Position numbers and translations under genes: made by a program
Source of the DNA: an uncultured bacterium
GTDB lineage: Bacteria; Chloroflexota; Anaerolineae; J036; Brachytrichaceae
Assembly (NCBI GenBank): GCA_903921365.1
Contig: CAIXPS010000520.1
Location: forward strand, 1-34,601
Reading direction: 5' to 3'
DNA: 34,601 bases
Shown: one piece after another, positions 1 to 8,909 of the stretch
Numbering within the stretch: position 1 is the stretch's first letter
Layout: every line of letters begins with the position of its first letter
Notes under the pieces: model-generated
What the model was told of the DNA's origin: nothing
Database searches by the model: none
What the model saw: the letters and a program-made list of their open reading frames with translations, nothing else

Positions 1-387
1 CCATACGCCTATGGACGCAATGATGTGATCTTCACGCGCGACCGGGGGCAAACCTGGCTTGTCCCAACCATCCTGCACGAATATCACAGTCGCAAAGCGC
101 TGATCCGCCTCCTGGTGCGCGCCTGTATGGGACACGCGCGGCTGAGTCAGGTCGTCACCGTGTTGTTGAACAAGGCCGCACTGCTTGGCGCGTCGGCAGG
201 CATCCAGGCAATCCCGCGCGCCGCCTATAGCGGTATTTTTAACCTGCGGCACTATCAAGGCATCGCTGACGAAATGGGCGGACGCGCACAATTCTTTACC
301 GAAGTGGAACGAGCGCGGGTAACGCCATACAAGACCCCGGAAATCCTGAAACCGCGCAGCGTCCATATGGAGCAACCTCATGAATAA
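1..387 (+). CDS. Probable glycosyltransferase, C-terminal part (5' end outside window)
   Basis: The reading frame is open from base 1 and ends at TAA 385-387, so only the last 128 residues are present. The fragment starts with PYAYGRNDVIFTRDRG, contains basic and aromatic stretches, and has the segment YSGIFNLRHYQGIADEMGG. From memory this tail resembles the C-terminus of GT2-type glycosyltransferases of polysaccharide clusters, but the catalytic GT-A core lies outside the window. An internal ATG at 25 is unlikely to be the start because the frame continues upstream. The stop overlaps the start of the next gene by 8 bp, so the two are probably co-transcribed and translationally coupled. The family call is an inference from context and a weak resemblance. 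Confidence 0.5.
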   Translation, partial: PYAYGRNDVIFTRDRGQTWLVPTILHEYHSRKALIRLLVRACMGHARLSQVVTVLLNKAALLGASAGIQAIPRAAYSGIFNLRHYQGIADEMGGRAQFFTEVERARVTPYKTPEILKPRSVHMEQPHE

Positions 388-907
388 AACCTTCCAACAA
401 GATGTGGCGCGTTGGGTAGTCCAGGGACAGTTTGCCGACCCTGCGACGATCACGACCTCAACGGCGCTCAAGCTACTGTTTCGGCAAATGTCGCTGCGCG
501 CGGTCGCGTGGTTCCGGCTTGGCGGGTGGTTCAAGCGCCATCATGTGCCGTTCCTTCCTGGCTTTATTCAACGGCGGTTGTTGCGCGTGTATGGGCTGGA
601 AATATCCCCCGGAGCTGAGGTGGGCGGTGGACTGTATATCGCGCACCCGGTGGGCACGGTGATTTTTGCGCAACGCATCGGGCGCAATTGCAGTGTGATT
701 GCGAACGTCACTATCGGCATGCGCAACAAGTGGGAGTTCCCGGTGATCGGCGACAATGTCTTCATCGGGGCCGGCGCGCGGGTGCTTGGCGGGATCACCA
801 TTGGCGACAATGCGCGCATAGGGGCCAACGCAGTCGTGATCAAGGATGTTCCTGCGGGCGCGACCGCCGTCGGCGTGCCCGCGGTGATCATGGGGACAAC
901 ACCGTGA
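380..907 (+). CDS. Serine acetyltransferase-like hexapeptide-repeat acyltransferase
   Basis: This 175-residue protein is an acyltransferase of the left-handed beta-helix (LbH/CysE-like) type. The N-terminal 60 residues are basic and aromatic. The rest shows imperfect [LIV]GxxxxI repeats (GAEVGGGLYIAHP, IGRNCSVIANVTIG, IGDNVFIGAGARVLG, IGDNARIGANAVV) and the usual end DVPAGATAVGVPAVIMG. The IAHP segment supplies a His in the position typical of the acetyl-CoA-dependent catalytic site. In EPS clusters such enzymes usually acetylate sugars, whereas a CysE in cysteine synthesis is normally longer and linked to cysK. The position between a glycosyltransferase and a lipoprotein favours sugar acetylation, though the substrate cannot be read from sequence. 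It starts at ATG 380 inside the previous gene and its stop overlaps the next start. Confidence 0.82.
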   Translation: MNKTFQQDVARWVVQGQFADPATITTSTALKLLFRQMSLRAVAWFRLGGWFKRHHVPFLPGFIQRRLLRVYGLEISPGAEVGGGLYIAHPVGTVIFAQRIGRNCSVIANVTIGMRNKWEFPVIGDNVFIGAGARVLGGITIGDNARIGANAVVIKDVPAGATAVGVPAVIMGTTP

Positions 908-1845
908 ATCAGACGCGGGGTTGGCGAGGGCGCGCGGGCAAGAGTGGGAAGCTTGTGACTGCCCTGAGTCTCATCGTGATCGCACTCGCAATCACGATCA
1001 TGCTGACCGCGTGTGCGGGCAATGCAGACACCGGGCTCGCCGGCGCAAATGTCGCCCCAACAGTTGCCCCTGAGTTTAAGTCGGTCGATCCGGCGAACAA
1101 GGGATCAACCGCGGTAGTCCTGCGCGACCCCTTTAGTCTCACGCCTTCACCGATATCAAACGATGCGACATCCGCACCCGCCGACGCTGCGAAGACGTCC
1201 AATCCGCCTGCGAACGCAACCACGCCAAGTGTAGACGCAACAGCATGGGTCACGACAGCGCCAATAATGCCGGCTATCACCGCCACACCACAACCGGTGA
1301 TTTACGAGATTCCAGTTTACCGTGGCGCTGGCACGCTCAGCCCTGGCTGGTCGGTGACGCGCTCATGGGCTGTCACCTATTCACTGGCGGCGCCGGGCCG
1401 TTCACTGAGCGGCACACATGCCATCTCCATGGCTGCGCAGGCTGATTACGGCACATTGTTCTTTGGCAACACATCCGACAGCGGTCGTGAGTATTCGCGC
1501 ACGCAGGTGATCGGGCTGCGGATGTTCCTGAATGCCGGCGATCAGACCATCATGCCTGGCGACCTGGCGTTTACGGTTCTGGGCAGTAATGCGTACACCT
1601 ATTATGTGATAGGCGATACCTCGGTGCCCACCACCACGAAGATGTTTTTCTCGGAGAGCCGTCTGGATGAGCTGGGGTTGATGCGCCCGCTTCCGCCCAA
1701 CACCTGGGTTGAGCTCGACATCAATCTCGACTCGCTGATCTATGACCCCGATTACAAGTATGTAACGGCGTTCTATATCAAAACCGATATCGGATTCCGC
1801 CAAACCGTATATATCGACAACATCAGCATGATCATGGTGAAATAA
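904..1845 (+). CDS. Lipoprotein with Pro/Thr/Ala-rich linker and C-terminal carbohydrate-binding-like module
   Basis: I place the start at GTG 904, which overlaps the upstream TGA (GTGA). The frame is open further upstream only because it shadows the acetyltransferase. The product is about 313 residues. A basic start is followed by a hydrophobic segment ending in the lipobox LTAC, so it should be a membrane-anchored lipoprotein. Residues about 40-130 are rich in Ala, Thr and Pro and look like a surface linker. The last 180 residues (from about 1309) form a beta-rich module that aligns well with the N-terminal module of the next gene: both have a GWSV/NWSV segment, IGLR, DL-F/IAV-GSN, a P-W-E-D segment and a final YIDN. 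This suggests a jelly-roll carbohydrate-binding fold. No catalytic domain is present, so it may tether or bind the polysaccharide. Confidence 0.72.
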   Translation: MNQTRGWRGRAGKSGKLVTALSLIVIALAITIMLTACAGNADTGLAGANVAPTVAPEFKSVDPANKGSTAVVLRDPFSLTPSPISNDATSAPADAAKTSNPPANATTPSVDATAWVTTAPIMPAITATPQPVIYEIPVYRGAGTLSPGWSVTRSWAVTYSLAAPGRSLSGTHAISMAAQADYGTLFFGNTSDSGREYSRTQVIGLRMFLNAGDQTIMPGDLAFTVLGSNAYTYYVIGDTSVPTTTKMFFSESRLDELGLMRPLPPNTWVELDINLDSLIYDPDYKYVTAFYIKTDIGFRQTVYIDNISMIMVK

Positions 1846-1847
1846 TA

Positions 1848-1942
1848 ATGAACACCTCAAGAAACAAGGGTGTAGGGGCAATGCCTTGCGCTTGCCCTTC
1901 CGCCGTCATGGTGACACAACGATGAACACCTCAAGAAACAAG
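1848..1942 (+). repeat. Dispersed hairpin repeat flanked by a 21-bp direct duplication
   Basis: Bases 1848-1868 and 1922-1942 are identical over 21 bp. The second copy is the first seven codons of the GH44 gene. Between them lie 53 bp that contain one copy of a dispersed hairpin element (core 1872-1897, arms GGGCAA and TTGCCC around a 10-nt loop). The first copy also begins with ATG and directly follows the upstream stop. The arrangement looks like an element insertion at the gene start that duplicated its target. Confidence 0.8.
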
Positions 1943-4408
1943 TTGCAGCGGATGCTGAGCGGCGCGTGTGCGCTGGCAGTCATGATTGGGGTGCTGGGAT
2001 GTCAGAATAAGGCGCCTGAGACGAACATAACGGGTTTGCCGGAAGGAACGCGTGCCCCGGCCAGCGTGACGGACTGGAATCCAATCGTTCCTGTGACGGT
2101 GTATGACGAAGGGCTGGACCCGAACTGGTCGGTGGACAATGGCTGGGGGCTGGTGACCATAGACCAAAGCGACCGCGCCATTTCTGGCAAGAGCGCGATG
2201 CTCGTCACTGGTCAGTCCGCCAATGCGGCGCTGTTCTTCTCCGTGAAACAGAACACGCTCCGCCCGTATCCGCGCCGCGACTACATCGGCCTGCGTTTCT
2301 GGGTGTACCCCTCCGATAAACCTATTGCGCCAGATGATCTGTCGATCGCCGTGGTGGGCAGCAACAAGATCCCATACTGGTCGAAGGAAGATCAATCGGT
2401 GCCGCAACAGGATGTAGCCTATAGCGGTGAGACGCCGCTTGCGTACTTAGGGATCAGTCAGCCGCTTCAACCAGGCGCATGGGCGGAAATCGACGTGTTC
2501 TTCAATCATCTGCAATACACGCCGCCAACGCGTTATCTGACCGGTTTCTATCTGCGCGGCACGGCGCTTGCTAAACGCCTGTTCTATATCGATAACGTTC
2601 AACTGCTGGCGCTGAATGATCCTGCGCCACCAGTCGTGCTGTCTGCCGCCGCGGTCACTACTGCCATGATCAATGTGGCCTTTAACAAAGACCTCGATCC
2701 GCGCAGCGCCGCAGAGGCAAGCAATTATGTATTGAGCAGCGACGACGACCCTGACTACCGCGCGCCGCGCGCCGCACAAACGGCCAGCTATGACCCGGAG
2801 AATCTGACCGTCGCGCTGGCCTTCGCCAAACCGCTCAAGACCAACGTCCCATATTCTTTAACCGTTCACGGCATCACTGACATTGCGGTCAAGCCGAACG
2901 CGATGAAGGCTTCTGTCAAATTGCCAGTTGTGGCGCGCATGTTCACCATCGATGTTGATGCCGGCAGCGACGTGCACCCGATCAGCCCGTATATCTACGG
3001 CGTGTCGGGGGCGCCGCCCGACTATCTGCTGGCGCTCGATGCGCATCTGAATAGCTGGGGCGGTAACGCCAATACGCGCTACAACTGGCAACTGGGCAAT
3101 GCGTGGAACGCCGCGCGGGACTGGGAGTATCGCAACGGGGATTATGGGTACAAGGGCAAGAGCGCCAGCGACGACTTTATCTCGCAGACGCTCAGCACCG
3201 GCGCCGATGTGTTGATGACGTTGCCGACCATCGGTTGGGTTGCAAGCAACAACGACAACAATACCTGTTCGTTTCCTGGCGCTGATGGCAAGTGCAGCAA
3301 TGCCAAGGGGGCGTCGTGCCGGCAGGCTGGAGAGGTTGCCGACCCGAACCGCGCCAATGTGCCGAGTGATGTGAACTCGATCGTGGCATGGGTGAAGCAC
3401 ATGACCGCTGACGCGAAGTATAACGTGCGGTTCATGGCCATGGACAACGAACCGGATGTGTGGGGCGAGACACACTACGACGTGCATCCGAAGTGCACCA
3501 CGTATGATGAGATCCGCGACAAATATATCGAGTATGCCGACGCGGTGCGCGCCGTCGCGCCGAAAGCCCTGTTGTTTGGCCCGGTGAGTTGTTGCTGGTA
3601 CTACTACTGGACCTCAATGGCCGGCCCAGGAGACAAGGCGGCGCATGGCAACAAAGACCTCCTGCCATGGTTCCTTGAAGAGTTGCGTAAGCACGACGAG
3701 AAGAGTGGTGTGCGCACACTCGACGTGCTCGACATTCACTACTATCCAGCCGGTTTCTACAACGATCAGGTTGACGCGAAGATGGCGGCCGGGCGATTGC
3801 GCAGCACGCGCTCGCTGTGGGACAAGACCTACCCCGATGAGTCGTGGATAAAGGACCCGGTGTACCTGATCCCGCGCATGAAGGAAATGATCACCGCCAA
3901 TTATCCCGGCACGCTCTTTGGGATCAGCGAATGGAACTGGGGCGCCGACAAGACAATGAACGGCGCACTGGCCATCGCCGATGTGCTGGGCATCTATGGC
4001 CGCGAGGACGTGTACTTCGCCACCTACTGGCGCTATCCCGAACTCAATCAACCCGGTTTCTTTGGCTTCAGAATGTTCACAAATTACGATGGCAAGGGGT
4101 CGGATTTCGGCGATACGTCGGTGCGCGCCAGCAGCTTTGATCAGGACAAGGTCGCGTCATATGCCAGCCTCGATACCGCCGCGGAGACCGGTAAGCTGAT
4201 GCTCATGCTGATCAACAAAGACCCCGATAACGAGGCGCAGATCAAGCTCAATATCAAGGGCTTTACTCCGAGCGGCAAAGGCGACCTGTACCGTTACAGT
4301 CAAGCGCAGATCAAGGCAATCACCCACGACGCGCTGACGTTCAGCGACGGGAATATGGTTCTTCCAGCCTATTCGATCAGCCTTGTGATCCTGGAGCCTA
4401 AGAAATGA
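1922..4408 (+). CDS. GH44-family glycoside hydrolase lipoprotein (endoglucanase/xyloglucanase-like)
   Basis: The start is ATG 1922, giving 828 residues that begin with a lipoprotein signal ending in VLGC. The upstream frame to 1886 crosses repeat sequence and is not used. Domains in order: lipid anchor, carbohydrate-binding-like module (about 55-235), an Ig-like module (about 240-330, containing VAFNKDLDP and PYSLTVHGITD), then a GH44 catalytic region to the end. GH44 signatures are SWGGNANTRYNW, MDNEPDVWG with putative acid/base Glu510, and GISEWNWGADKTMNGALA with putative nucleophile Glu670. Known GH44 enzymes cut beta-1,4-glucans such as carboxymethylcellulose and xyloglucan. Anchored outside the cell and encoded within an EPS operon, it may trim or release the cluster's own polysaccharide, as BcsZ does in cellulose operons (inference). 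Its stop overlaps the next start by 4 bp. Confidence 0.88.
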   Translation: MNTSRNKLQRMLSGACALAVMIGVLGCQNKAPETNITGLPEGTRAPASVTDWNPIVPVTVYDEGLDPNWSVDNGWGLVTIDQSDRAISGKSAMLVTGQSANAALFFSVKQNTLRPYPRRDYIGLRFWVYPSDKPIAPDDLSIAVVGSNKIPYWSKEDQSVPQQDVAYSGETPLAYLGISQPLQPGAWAEIDVFFNHLQYTPPTRYLTGFYLRGTALAKRLFYIDNVQLLALNDPAPPVVLSAAAVTTAMINVAFNKDLDPRSAAEASNYVLSSDDDPDYRAPRAAQTASYDPENLTVALAFAKPLKTNVPYSLTVHGITDIAVKPNAMKASVKLPVVARMFTIDVDAGSDVHPISPYIYGVSGAPPDYLLALDAHLNSWGGNANTRYNWQLGNAWNAARDWEYRNGDYGYKGKSASDDFISQTLSTGADVLMTLPTIGWVASNNDNNTCSFPGADGKCSNAKGASCRQAGEVADPNRANVPSDVNSIVAWVKHMTADAKYNVRFMAMDNEPDVWGETHYDVHPKCTTYDEIRDKYIEYADAVRAVAPKALLFGPVSCCWYYYWTSMAGPGDKAAHGNKDLLPWFLEELRKHDEKSGVRTLDVLDIHYYPAGFYNDQVDAKMAAGRLRSTRSLWDKTYPDESWIKDPVYLIPRMKEMITANYPGTLFGISEWNWGADKTMNGALAIADVLGIYGREDVYFATYWRYPELNQPGFFGFRMFTNYDGKGSDFGDTSVRASSFDQDKVASYASLDTAAETGKLMLMLINKDPDNEAQIKLNIKGFTPSGKGDLYRYSQAQIKAITHDALTFSDGNMVLPAYSISLVILEPKK

Positions 4409-5604
4409 GGCAATACAACATCGGATTCATTCTGGAACAGGCGCTCGGGCACGTCACCCACGCGAAAAACCTGATGGCCAATGTCCCGCATGACGCGTCC
4501 ATCACACCGCACTGGGGGCTCGTGCCGTTTGAAGTGAGTGGTCGCGCGGCGAAGATACCGATCTACAAGAGCAACTGGACAGTGCGTTCCGGGCTGCGCG
4601 CGCGCGGGCTGCTGGCAAAGATGGCGCGTGAAGCGCCATTGGATGTCTTGTTCTTTCATACGCAGGTGCCGGCAGTGCTGTGCACGGACTGGATCCGGCG
4701 CATACCATCCGTGGTGTCGCTCGACGCGACCCCGTTGCAGTATGACGAGTTGGGCGCATCGTACAGCCATGAGACCGGCCCGGCCTGGCTTGAGCGCATC
4801 AAGTGGGGGCTGAACCGCGACTGTTTCGCGGCAGCGCGCCAGATCGTCGCCTGGACTGAATGGACGAAGGCCGGGCTGGTGAAGGGCTACGGCGTAGATC
4901 CGGAGAAGATCGCCGTCATCCCGCCTGGCGTAACCGTGCGCGACTGGGTCTCGCCCAAACCCCGGCGCGAACCTTCCACGCGAAGCGTCCAATCTGCATC
5001 CGTGAAAGTGTTATTCGTCGGCGGCGACCTGGAGCGCAAGGGCGGCAGGCTGTTGTTGCAGGCCTTCCGCGCAGTGGCGCAGAGTACTGCAGTGGCGCAG
5101 AGTACTGCGGTGGCGCAGCAACAACCCGGCATCGAACTGCACCTGGTCACCAAAGAGAAACTCGACCCCGAGCCGGGGCTGTTCGTCTATAACAACGTCA
5201 AACCGAACAGCGACTTTCTCAAGCAACTCTATTGGGACAGCGATATCTTCTGCCTGCCCACGCTGGGCGACTGTCTTCCGATGGTGCTGTCTGAGGCGGG
5301 CGCCGCTGGTCTACCGTTAATATCGACGCGCCTTGCGGCCATCCCCGAAGTGGCTATCGAGGGCGAGACCGGATTACTCGTCCCGCCGGGCGACGCTGAA
5401 GCGTTGACGGTCGCGTTGCGAACGCTGGTGGAACAACCCGAATTGCGCGCCCGGCTGGGCGCGCGCGCTGCGCAACTGGTGGCAGAGCGCTTTGACTCGG
5501 AGCGCAACACACAGATGTTGCTCGACCTGCTCAAGATCGTGGCGGATCGGTCTACGGCGCAGCGCACTGCGCTAAAAACATCACAGGAGGGCGCCCATGG
5601 CTAA
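4405..5604 (+). CDS. Glycosyltransferase family 4-type (group 1)
   Basis: This 399-residue protein has the GT-B layout of group 1 glycosyltransferases. The C-terminal Rossmann half contains VKVLFVGGDLERKGG, then DIFCLPTLGDCLPMVLSEAGAAGLPLIST, which holds the acidic donor-binding region, and GETGLLVPPGDAEAL. It probably adds a sugar from a nucleotide donor to a lipid-linked EPS intermediate on the cytoplasmic face; donor and acceptor are unknown. The start ATG overlaps the GH44 stop (ATGA) and the end overlaps the next gene by 8 bp, which indicates tight operon coupling. Oddly, three 18-bp in-frame repeat units (5071-5124) insert about 18 residues (AVAQST twice, then AVAQQQ) after the AFR helix, where family members normally have a short loop. 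Confidence 0.87.
   Translation: MRQYNIGFILEQALGHVTHAKNLMANVPHDASITPHWGLVPFEVSGRAAKIPIYKSNWTVRSGLRARGLLAKMAREAPLDVLFFHTQVPAVLCTDWIRRIPSVVSLDATPLQYDELGASYSHETGPAWLERIKWGLNRDCFAAARQIVAWTEWTKAGLVKGYGVDPEKIAVIPPGVTVRDWVSPKPRREPSTRSVQSASVKVLFVGGDLERKGGRLLLQAFRAVAQSTAVAQSTAVAQQQPGIELHLVTKEKLDPEPGLFVYNNVKPNSDFLKQLYWDSDIFCLPTLGDCLPMVLSEAGAAGLPLISTRLAAIPEVAIEGETGLLVPPGDAEALTVALRTLVEQPELRARLGARAAQLVAERFDSERNTQMLLDLLKIVADRSTAQRTALKTSQEGAHG
5071..5124 (+). repeat. 18-bp in-frame tandem repeat, three units
   Basis: Units at 5071-5088 and 5089-5106 are identical and 5107-5124 is diverged. Each full unit encodes AVAQST. The junction contains the small inverted repeat GCAG-AGTA-CTGC. The unit length is a multiple of three, so the glycosyltransferase frame is kept. 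Confidence 0.9.
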
Positions 5605-6685
5605 CGTGTTGTTAACCGTCTCAGGGACTATCAGCCCGAAGCTGCAGGAGGAACTAAGCCAGAGACGCCGGCCGATGCCCGATTATCTGGCGATGTCGCG
5701 CGCCTTTGGCGCCGATCTGCTCGATTATCCCGACGCCCGCGCCGCCGCCGGGTTTCTCGGCAAACTGATCGAAAAACTCGCGGGGCGCAACGCGCTGCTG
5801 GCATGGGCCTGCTTTATTCAAGCGCGCCGTTATAAGGTGATTTTCACCGACGGCGAGCAGGTGGGCATCCCACTAGCGCTTTTGCTGAAGCTGTTGGGGT
5901 GGGTAATGCCCAACCGCCCGCGCCACCTGATGCTGGTGCACATTCTCTCGGTCGGCAAGAAGATGCTGTTCTTCGACAAGCTGGGCATCCACAGCCACAT
6001 CGATACCTTCTTCGTCTATTCCACCTGGCAGAAGCATTTCATCGAGGATCGCTGGAAGATACCGCCGGAGCGGGTGGTGCTGACGCCGTTTATGGTCGAT
6101 GCGGCCTTCTTCCGCCCCGATGCCGTTACTCCGGCTGGGCCGGATCGGCTGATCTGCAGCGTGGGTCAGGAGTGGCGCGATTACCCGACGCTGCTAGCGG
6201 CCGCGCGCGGCATGAACGGCAAAGTGCGGATCGCGACCGCCAGCCCCTGGTCGAAGCGGCCAGATACTACCGTTGGCATGGACATCCCACCCAACGCTGC
6301 CACATGCCGGTTGAACCAGTACGACCTGCGCCAACTCTATGCGGATAGCCGCTTCATGGTGATGCCGCTCGCTGACGTCGCCTTTCAGGCTGGCGTCACG
6401 GCCATTCTCGAAGCCATGGCAATGGAACGCGCAGTGATCTGCACGCGCACCAAGGGTCAAACCGACGTGATCATCGATGGCGTGCAAGGGCTCTATGTGC
6501 CGCCCGGCGATGTCGAGGCTCTGCGCGCCGCCATGGATCGCCTGCTCGACCATCCAGAAGAGGCCGAGCGGATGGGCAAAGCTGGGCGCAGGCTGATTGA
6601 GGAACAGATGAGCCTCGATCTGTATGCGCAGCGGTTGAACGTCTATGTGCAGGCGGCAATTGGCGCTGAACCGGGGGCGAAATAA
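5597..6685 (+). CDS. Glycosyltransferase family 4-type (group 1)
   Basis: This 362-residue protein is a second GT-B glycosyltransferase. The start ATG 5597 follows a strong ribosome-binding site (AGGAGG, 5585-5590). The C-terminal half contains LICSVGQEWRDYPTLLAAA, a binding strand with VMPLADVAFQAGVTAILEAMAMERAVICT, and GVQGLYVPPGDVEALRAAM, the usual donor-site order of GT4 enzymes. The N-terminal half (IFTDGEQVGIPLALLLKL) is the acceptor half and has hydrophobic patches suited to a membrane-associated lipid acceptor. Its position between another GT4 gene and an epimerase supports a role in EPS repeat-unit assembly. The sugar transferred cannot be deduced. Confidence 0.84.
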   Translation: MANVLLTVSGTISPKLQEELSQRRRPMPDYLAMSRAFGADLLDYPDARAAAGFLGKLIEKLAGRNALLAWACFIQARRYKVIFTDGEQVGIPLALLLKLLGWVMPNRPRHLMLVHILSVGKKMLFFDKLGIHSHIDTFFVYSTWQKHFIEDRWKIPPERVVLTPFMVDAAFFRPDAVTPAGPDRLICSVGQEWRDYPTLLAAARGMNGKVRIATASPWSKRPDTTVGMDIPPNAATCRLNQYDLRQLYADSRFMVMPLADVAFQAGVTAILEAMAMERAVICTRTKGQTDVIIDGVQGLYVPPGDVEALRAAMDRLLDHPEEAERMGKAGRRLIEEQMSLDLYAQRLNVYVQAAIGAEPGAK

Positions 6686-6729
6686 CGCGCTGATCAGGCG
6701 GAACCGCAATGCGGCCCGCGGGAGGAATT

Positions 6730-7650
6730 ATGAAAGCAGTAATCACAGGCGGCGCCGGGTTTATCGGCAGCCATTTACTCGATCGGTTGATCCGCGATGG
6801 CTGGGAGCATGTCGTCGTAGTGGACAATCTGTTCCGAGGGCGGATGGTGAATATCAACGCGCACCTCTCCGACACGGCGGTGACGTTCGCACAGGCCGAC
6901 ATCCGCGATGAGGCAACCCTGCGGTCGATCATCGCCGGCGCCGATGTCGTGTTCCACCTGGCGGCGCAGTCAAACGTGATCGGCGCTGTGACGGATATCG
7001 ATTACTCATTCAGCACCAACGTGGTCGGCACATTTAACGTGCTCAAGGCCGCGCGCGACCTGGGCGCGCGGCGCGTGGTGTTCACATCATCGCGCGAGGT
7101 CTATGGCGAGGCGCAGTATCTGCCAGTGGACGAGGGACACCCGTTTAACGCCAAGAACTCGTACGGCGCGAGCAAGGGCGCGGGCGAAATGTATTGTCGC
7201 GTGTTTAACAATCAGGGCATGGGTGTGTCGGTGGTGCGGCTGTCCAATGCCTACGGGCCGCGCGATGTCGACCGCGTGATCCCGATCTGGCTGACGCGCG
7301 CGCTCAAAGGCGAGGACCTGATTGTGTATGGCGGTCAGCAGTTGATCGACTTCGTGTGGGTCGACGCAATTGTCGAGGCGCTCACGCGTGTCGCGGGAAT
7401 GGACGTGATGGATCCGGTCAACATCGGTTCAGGCCAGGGGACATCGATCCTCGATCTAGCGCAGCGCATCCTGTCTCTGACCAACTCCGGCTCGAAGATC
7501 GTCGTGCATCCCGCCCGTTCGGCAGAGGTAGCCAAGTTCACCGCCGATGTCCGCCGCATGCAGGAGCGACTGGGACTGCAGCCGCCCGCCGATGCGCTGT
7601 TCGGGCTGCCACAACTCGTTGAGTGGTATCGATCGAATCCAACCCCATAG
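6730..7650 (+). CDS. NAD-dependent epimerase/dehydratase (extended SDR, UDP-glucose 4-epimerase-like)
   Basis: The start is ATG 6730, directly preceded by GGGAGGA at 6719-6725; an upstream ATG at 6709 lacks this signal. The 306-residue product opens with the Rossmann dinucleotide motif TGGAGFIG, then has HLAAQ and the catalytic site of extended short-chain dehydrogenases (TSSREVYGE and the Tyr-Lys pair in YGASK). The substrate-binding part includes RLSNAYGPRD and VYGGQQLIDFVWVDA. Such enzymes convert nucleotide sugars, most often UDP-glucose to UDP-galactose, or make deoxy or uronic derivatives. It presumably supplies a donor sugar to the neighbouring glycosyltransferases. The exact reaction is not determined. 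Confidence 0.87.
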   Translation: MKAVITGGAGFIGSHLLDRLIRDGWEHVVVVDNLFRGRMVNINAHLSDTAVTFAQADIRDEATLRSIIAGADVVFHLAAQSNVIGAVTDIDYSFSTNVVGTFNVLKAARDLGARRVVFTSSREVYGEAQYLPVDEGHPFNAKNSYGASKGAGEMYCRVFNNQGMGVSVVRLSNAYGPRDVDRVIPIWLTRALKGEDLIVYGGQQLIDFVWVDAIVEALTRVAGMDVMDPVNIGSGQGTSILDLAQRILSLTNSGSKIVVHPARSAEVAKFTADVRRMQERLGLQPPADALFGLPQLVEWYRSNPTP

Positions 7651-7675
7651 GCCGGGCTTGTCCGGGAGCACAACC

Positions 7676-8884
7676 ATGACATTACTGAACATGCTCGTAA
7701 CCATCGGCCAGGGGATTGTCCTGGCGCTCGGCATCTTTCTGGCGATTGAAGTCGGGTATCTGCTGCTCCTCACCGTCGCGGCGCTGTTCGCGCGCCGAAC
7801 AACCCCTGCGCGTGCTGGAGATGCAAAGACGCGCTTCCTCGTGCTGGCGCCCGCGCATAACGAGGAAGTGCTGATCGAGCGCACCGTCGATTCGCTGTTG
7901 CAGATGGACTATCCGCGCGACGCCTATACCGTGTGCGTGATCGCTGATAACTGCACGGATCGGACGGCGCAACTCGCGCGGGCGCGCGGCGCGATGGTCG
8001 AGGAGCGCACCAACCCCGATTTGCGCGGCAAGGGCTATGCGCTGGACTGGGCGCTGCAACGCTGGTGGGACTCCGGCCGGCCGTGCGATGCAGTCGTGAT
8101 CATCGACGCGGACACGGATGTGTCGCCCAACTTTCTGCGCGTGATGGACGCGCGGCTGGCGCAGGGCGATGTCGCGGTGCAGGGTTATTATGCCGTGCGC
8201 GACCCCGGGCGGTCGTGGACAGCCGCGTTGCGTTACGCGGCGCTGGCAGTGCTGCATTACCTGCGACCACAGGGGCGCATGACGCTGGGCGGCTCGGTCG
8301 GGTTGAAGGGCAACGGAATGGTATTCACCGCCGAGGTTATGCGCGGGCATCGCTGGACGGCCTCGCTGACCGAAGATGTCGAGTTTCACATGAATCTGGT
8401 GCTCGACGGAAAACGCGTGACGTTCGCGCCAGACGCCGTGGTGTGGGCTGAAATGCCGAATACGCTGGGCAACTCGACGACGCAGAACGCGCGCTGGGAA
8501 CGCGGGCGCATCCAGATGGTGCAGCGCTACGTCCCGACGCTGTTGAAGCGGGCACTGGCGCAACGCAGTTACGTCATGGCCGACGCGGCAATGGAGCAGT
8601 TGATCCCGCCGACGTCGGTGCTGGCATTCCTGATCATCGCCTGTCTCGTCGGTGGGATCGCACTCGGAAGCGCGGCCGGAACGGCACTCGGCGTAGTGCT
8701 GCTGATCGGGCTGGCCGTCTACATCCTGACCGGGCTGCTGCTCGCGCGCGCACCGGGGAAGGTGTACCTCGCCATGATCTACGCGCCCTTCCTGATGCTG
8801 TGGAAGGTGTGGCTATACATTAAAGTGCTCATCAACCCGAACAAGTCCGGCTGGGTGCGCACGGCGAGGAATGAGAAGAAGTAG
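7676..8884 (+). CDS. Membrane GT2 processive-type glycosyltransferase (cellulose/hyaluronan synthase-like)
   Basis: I choose ATG 7676; the frame upstream to 7547 overlaps the epimerase gene. The 402-residue protein has an N-terminal membrane helix (about residues 8-38). A GT-A domain follows with APAHNEE, DNCTD, the metal-binding DAD in VVIIDADTD, the TED of SLTEDVEFH, and a Q-x-x-R-W motif in QNARWERGR. Two or three further membrane helices lie in the last 100 residues. The D, DxD, TED and QxxRW set is that of synthases that extend beta-linked polysaccharides at the membrane, so this may be the chain-forming or a priming enzyme of the cluster. A GH44 beta-glucanase in the same operon would fit a beta-1,4-linked product (inference). 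Confidence 0.88.
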   Translation: MTLLNMLVTIGQGIVLALGIFLAIEVGYLLLLTVAALFARRTTPARAGDAKTRFLVLAPAHNEEVLIERTVDSLLQMDYPRDAYTVCVIADNCTDRTAQLARARGAMVEERTNPDLRGKGYALDWALQRWWDSGRPCDAVVIIDADTDVSPNFLRVMDARLAQGDVAVQGYYAVRDPGRSWTAALRYAALAVLHYLRPQGRMTLGGSVGLKGNGMVFTAEVMRGHRWTASLTEDVEFHMNLVLDGKRVTFAPDAVVWAEMPNTLGNSTTQNARWERGRIQMVQRYVPTLLKRALAQRSYVMADAAMEQLIPPTSVLAFLIIACLVGGIALGSAAGTALGVVLLIGLAVYILTGLLLARAPGKVYLAMIYAPFLMLWKVWLYIKVLINPNKSGWVRTARNEKK

Positions 8885-8909
8885 ACCTTAGAAAACAGAG
8901 ACAAGATGC

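Noticed and set aside
688-903. Upstream extension of the 904 lipoprotein frame
   Set aside because: This part overlaps the acetyltransferase gene and lacks a signal; the lipoprotein signal begins right after GTG 904.
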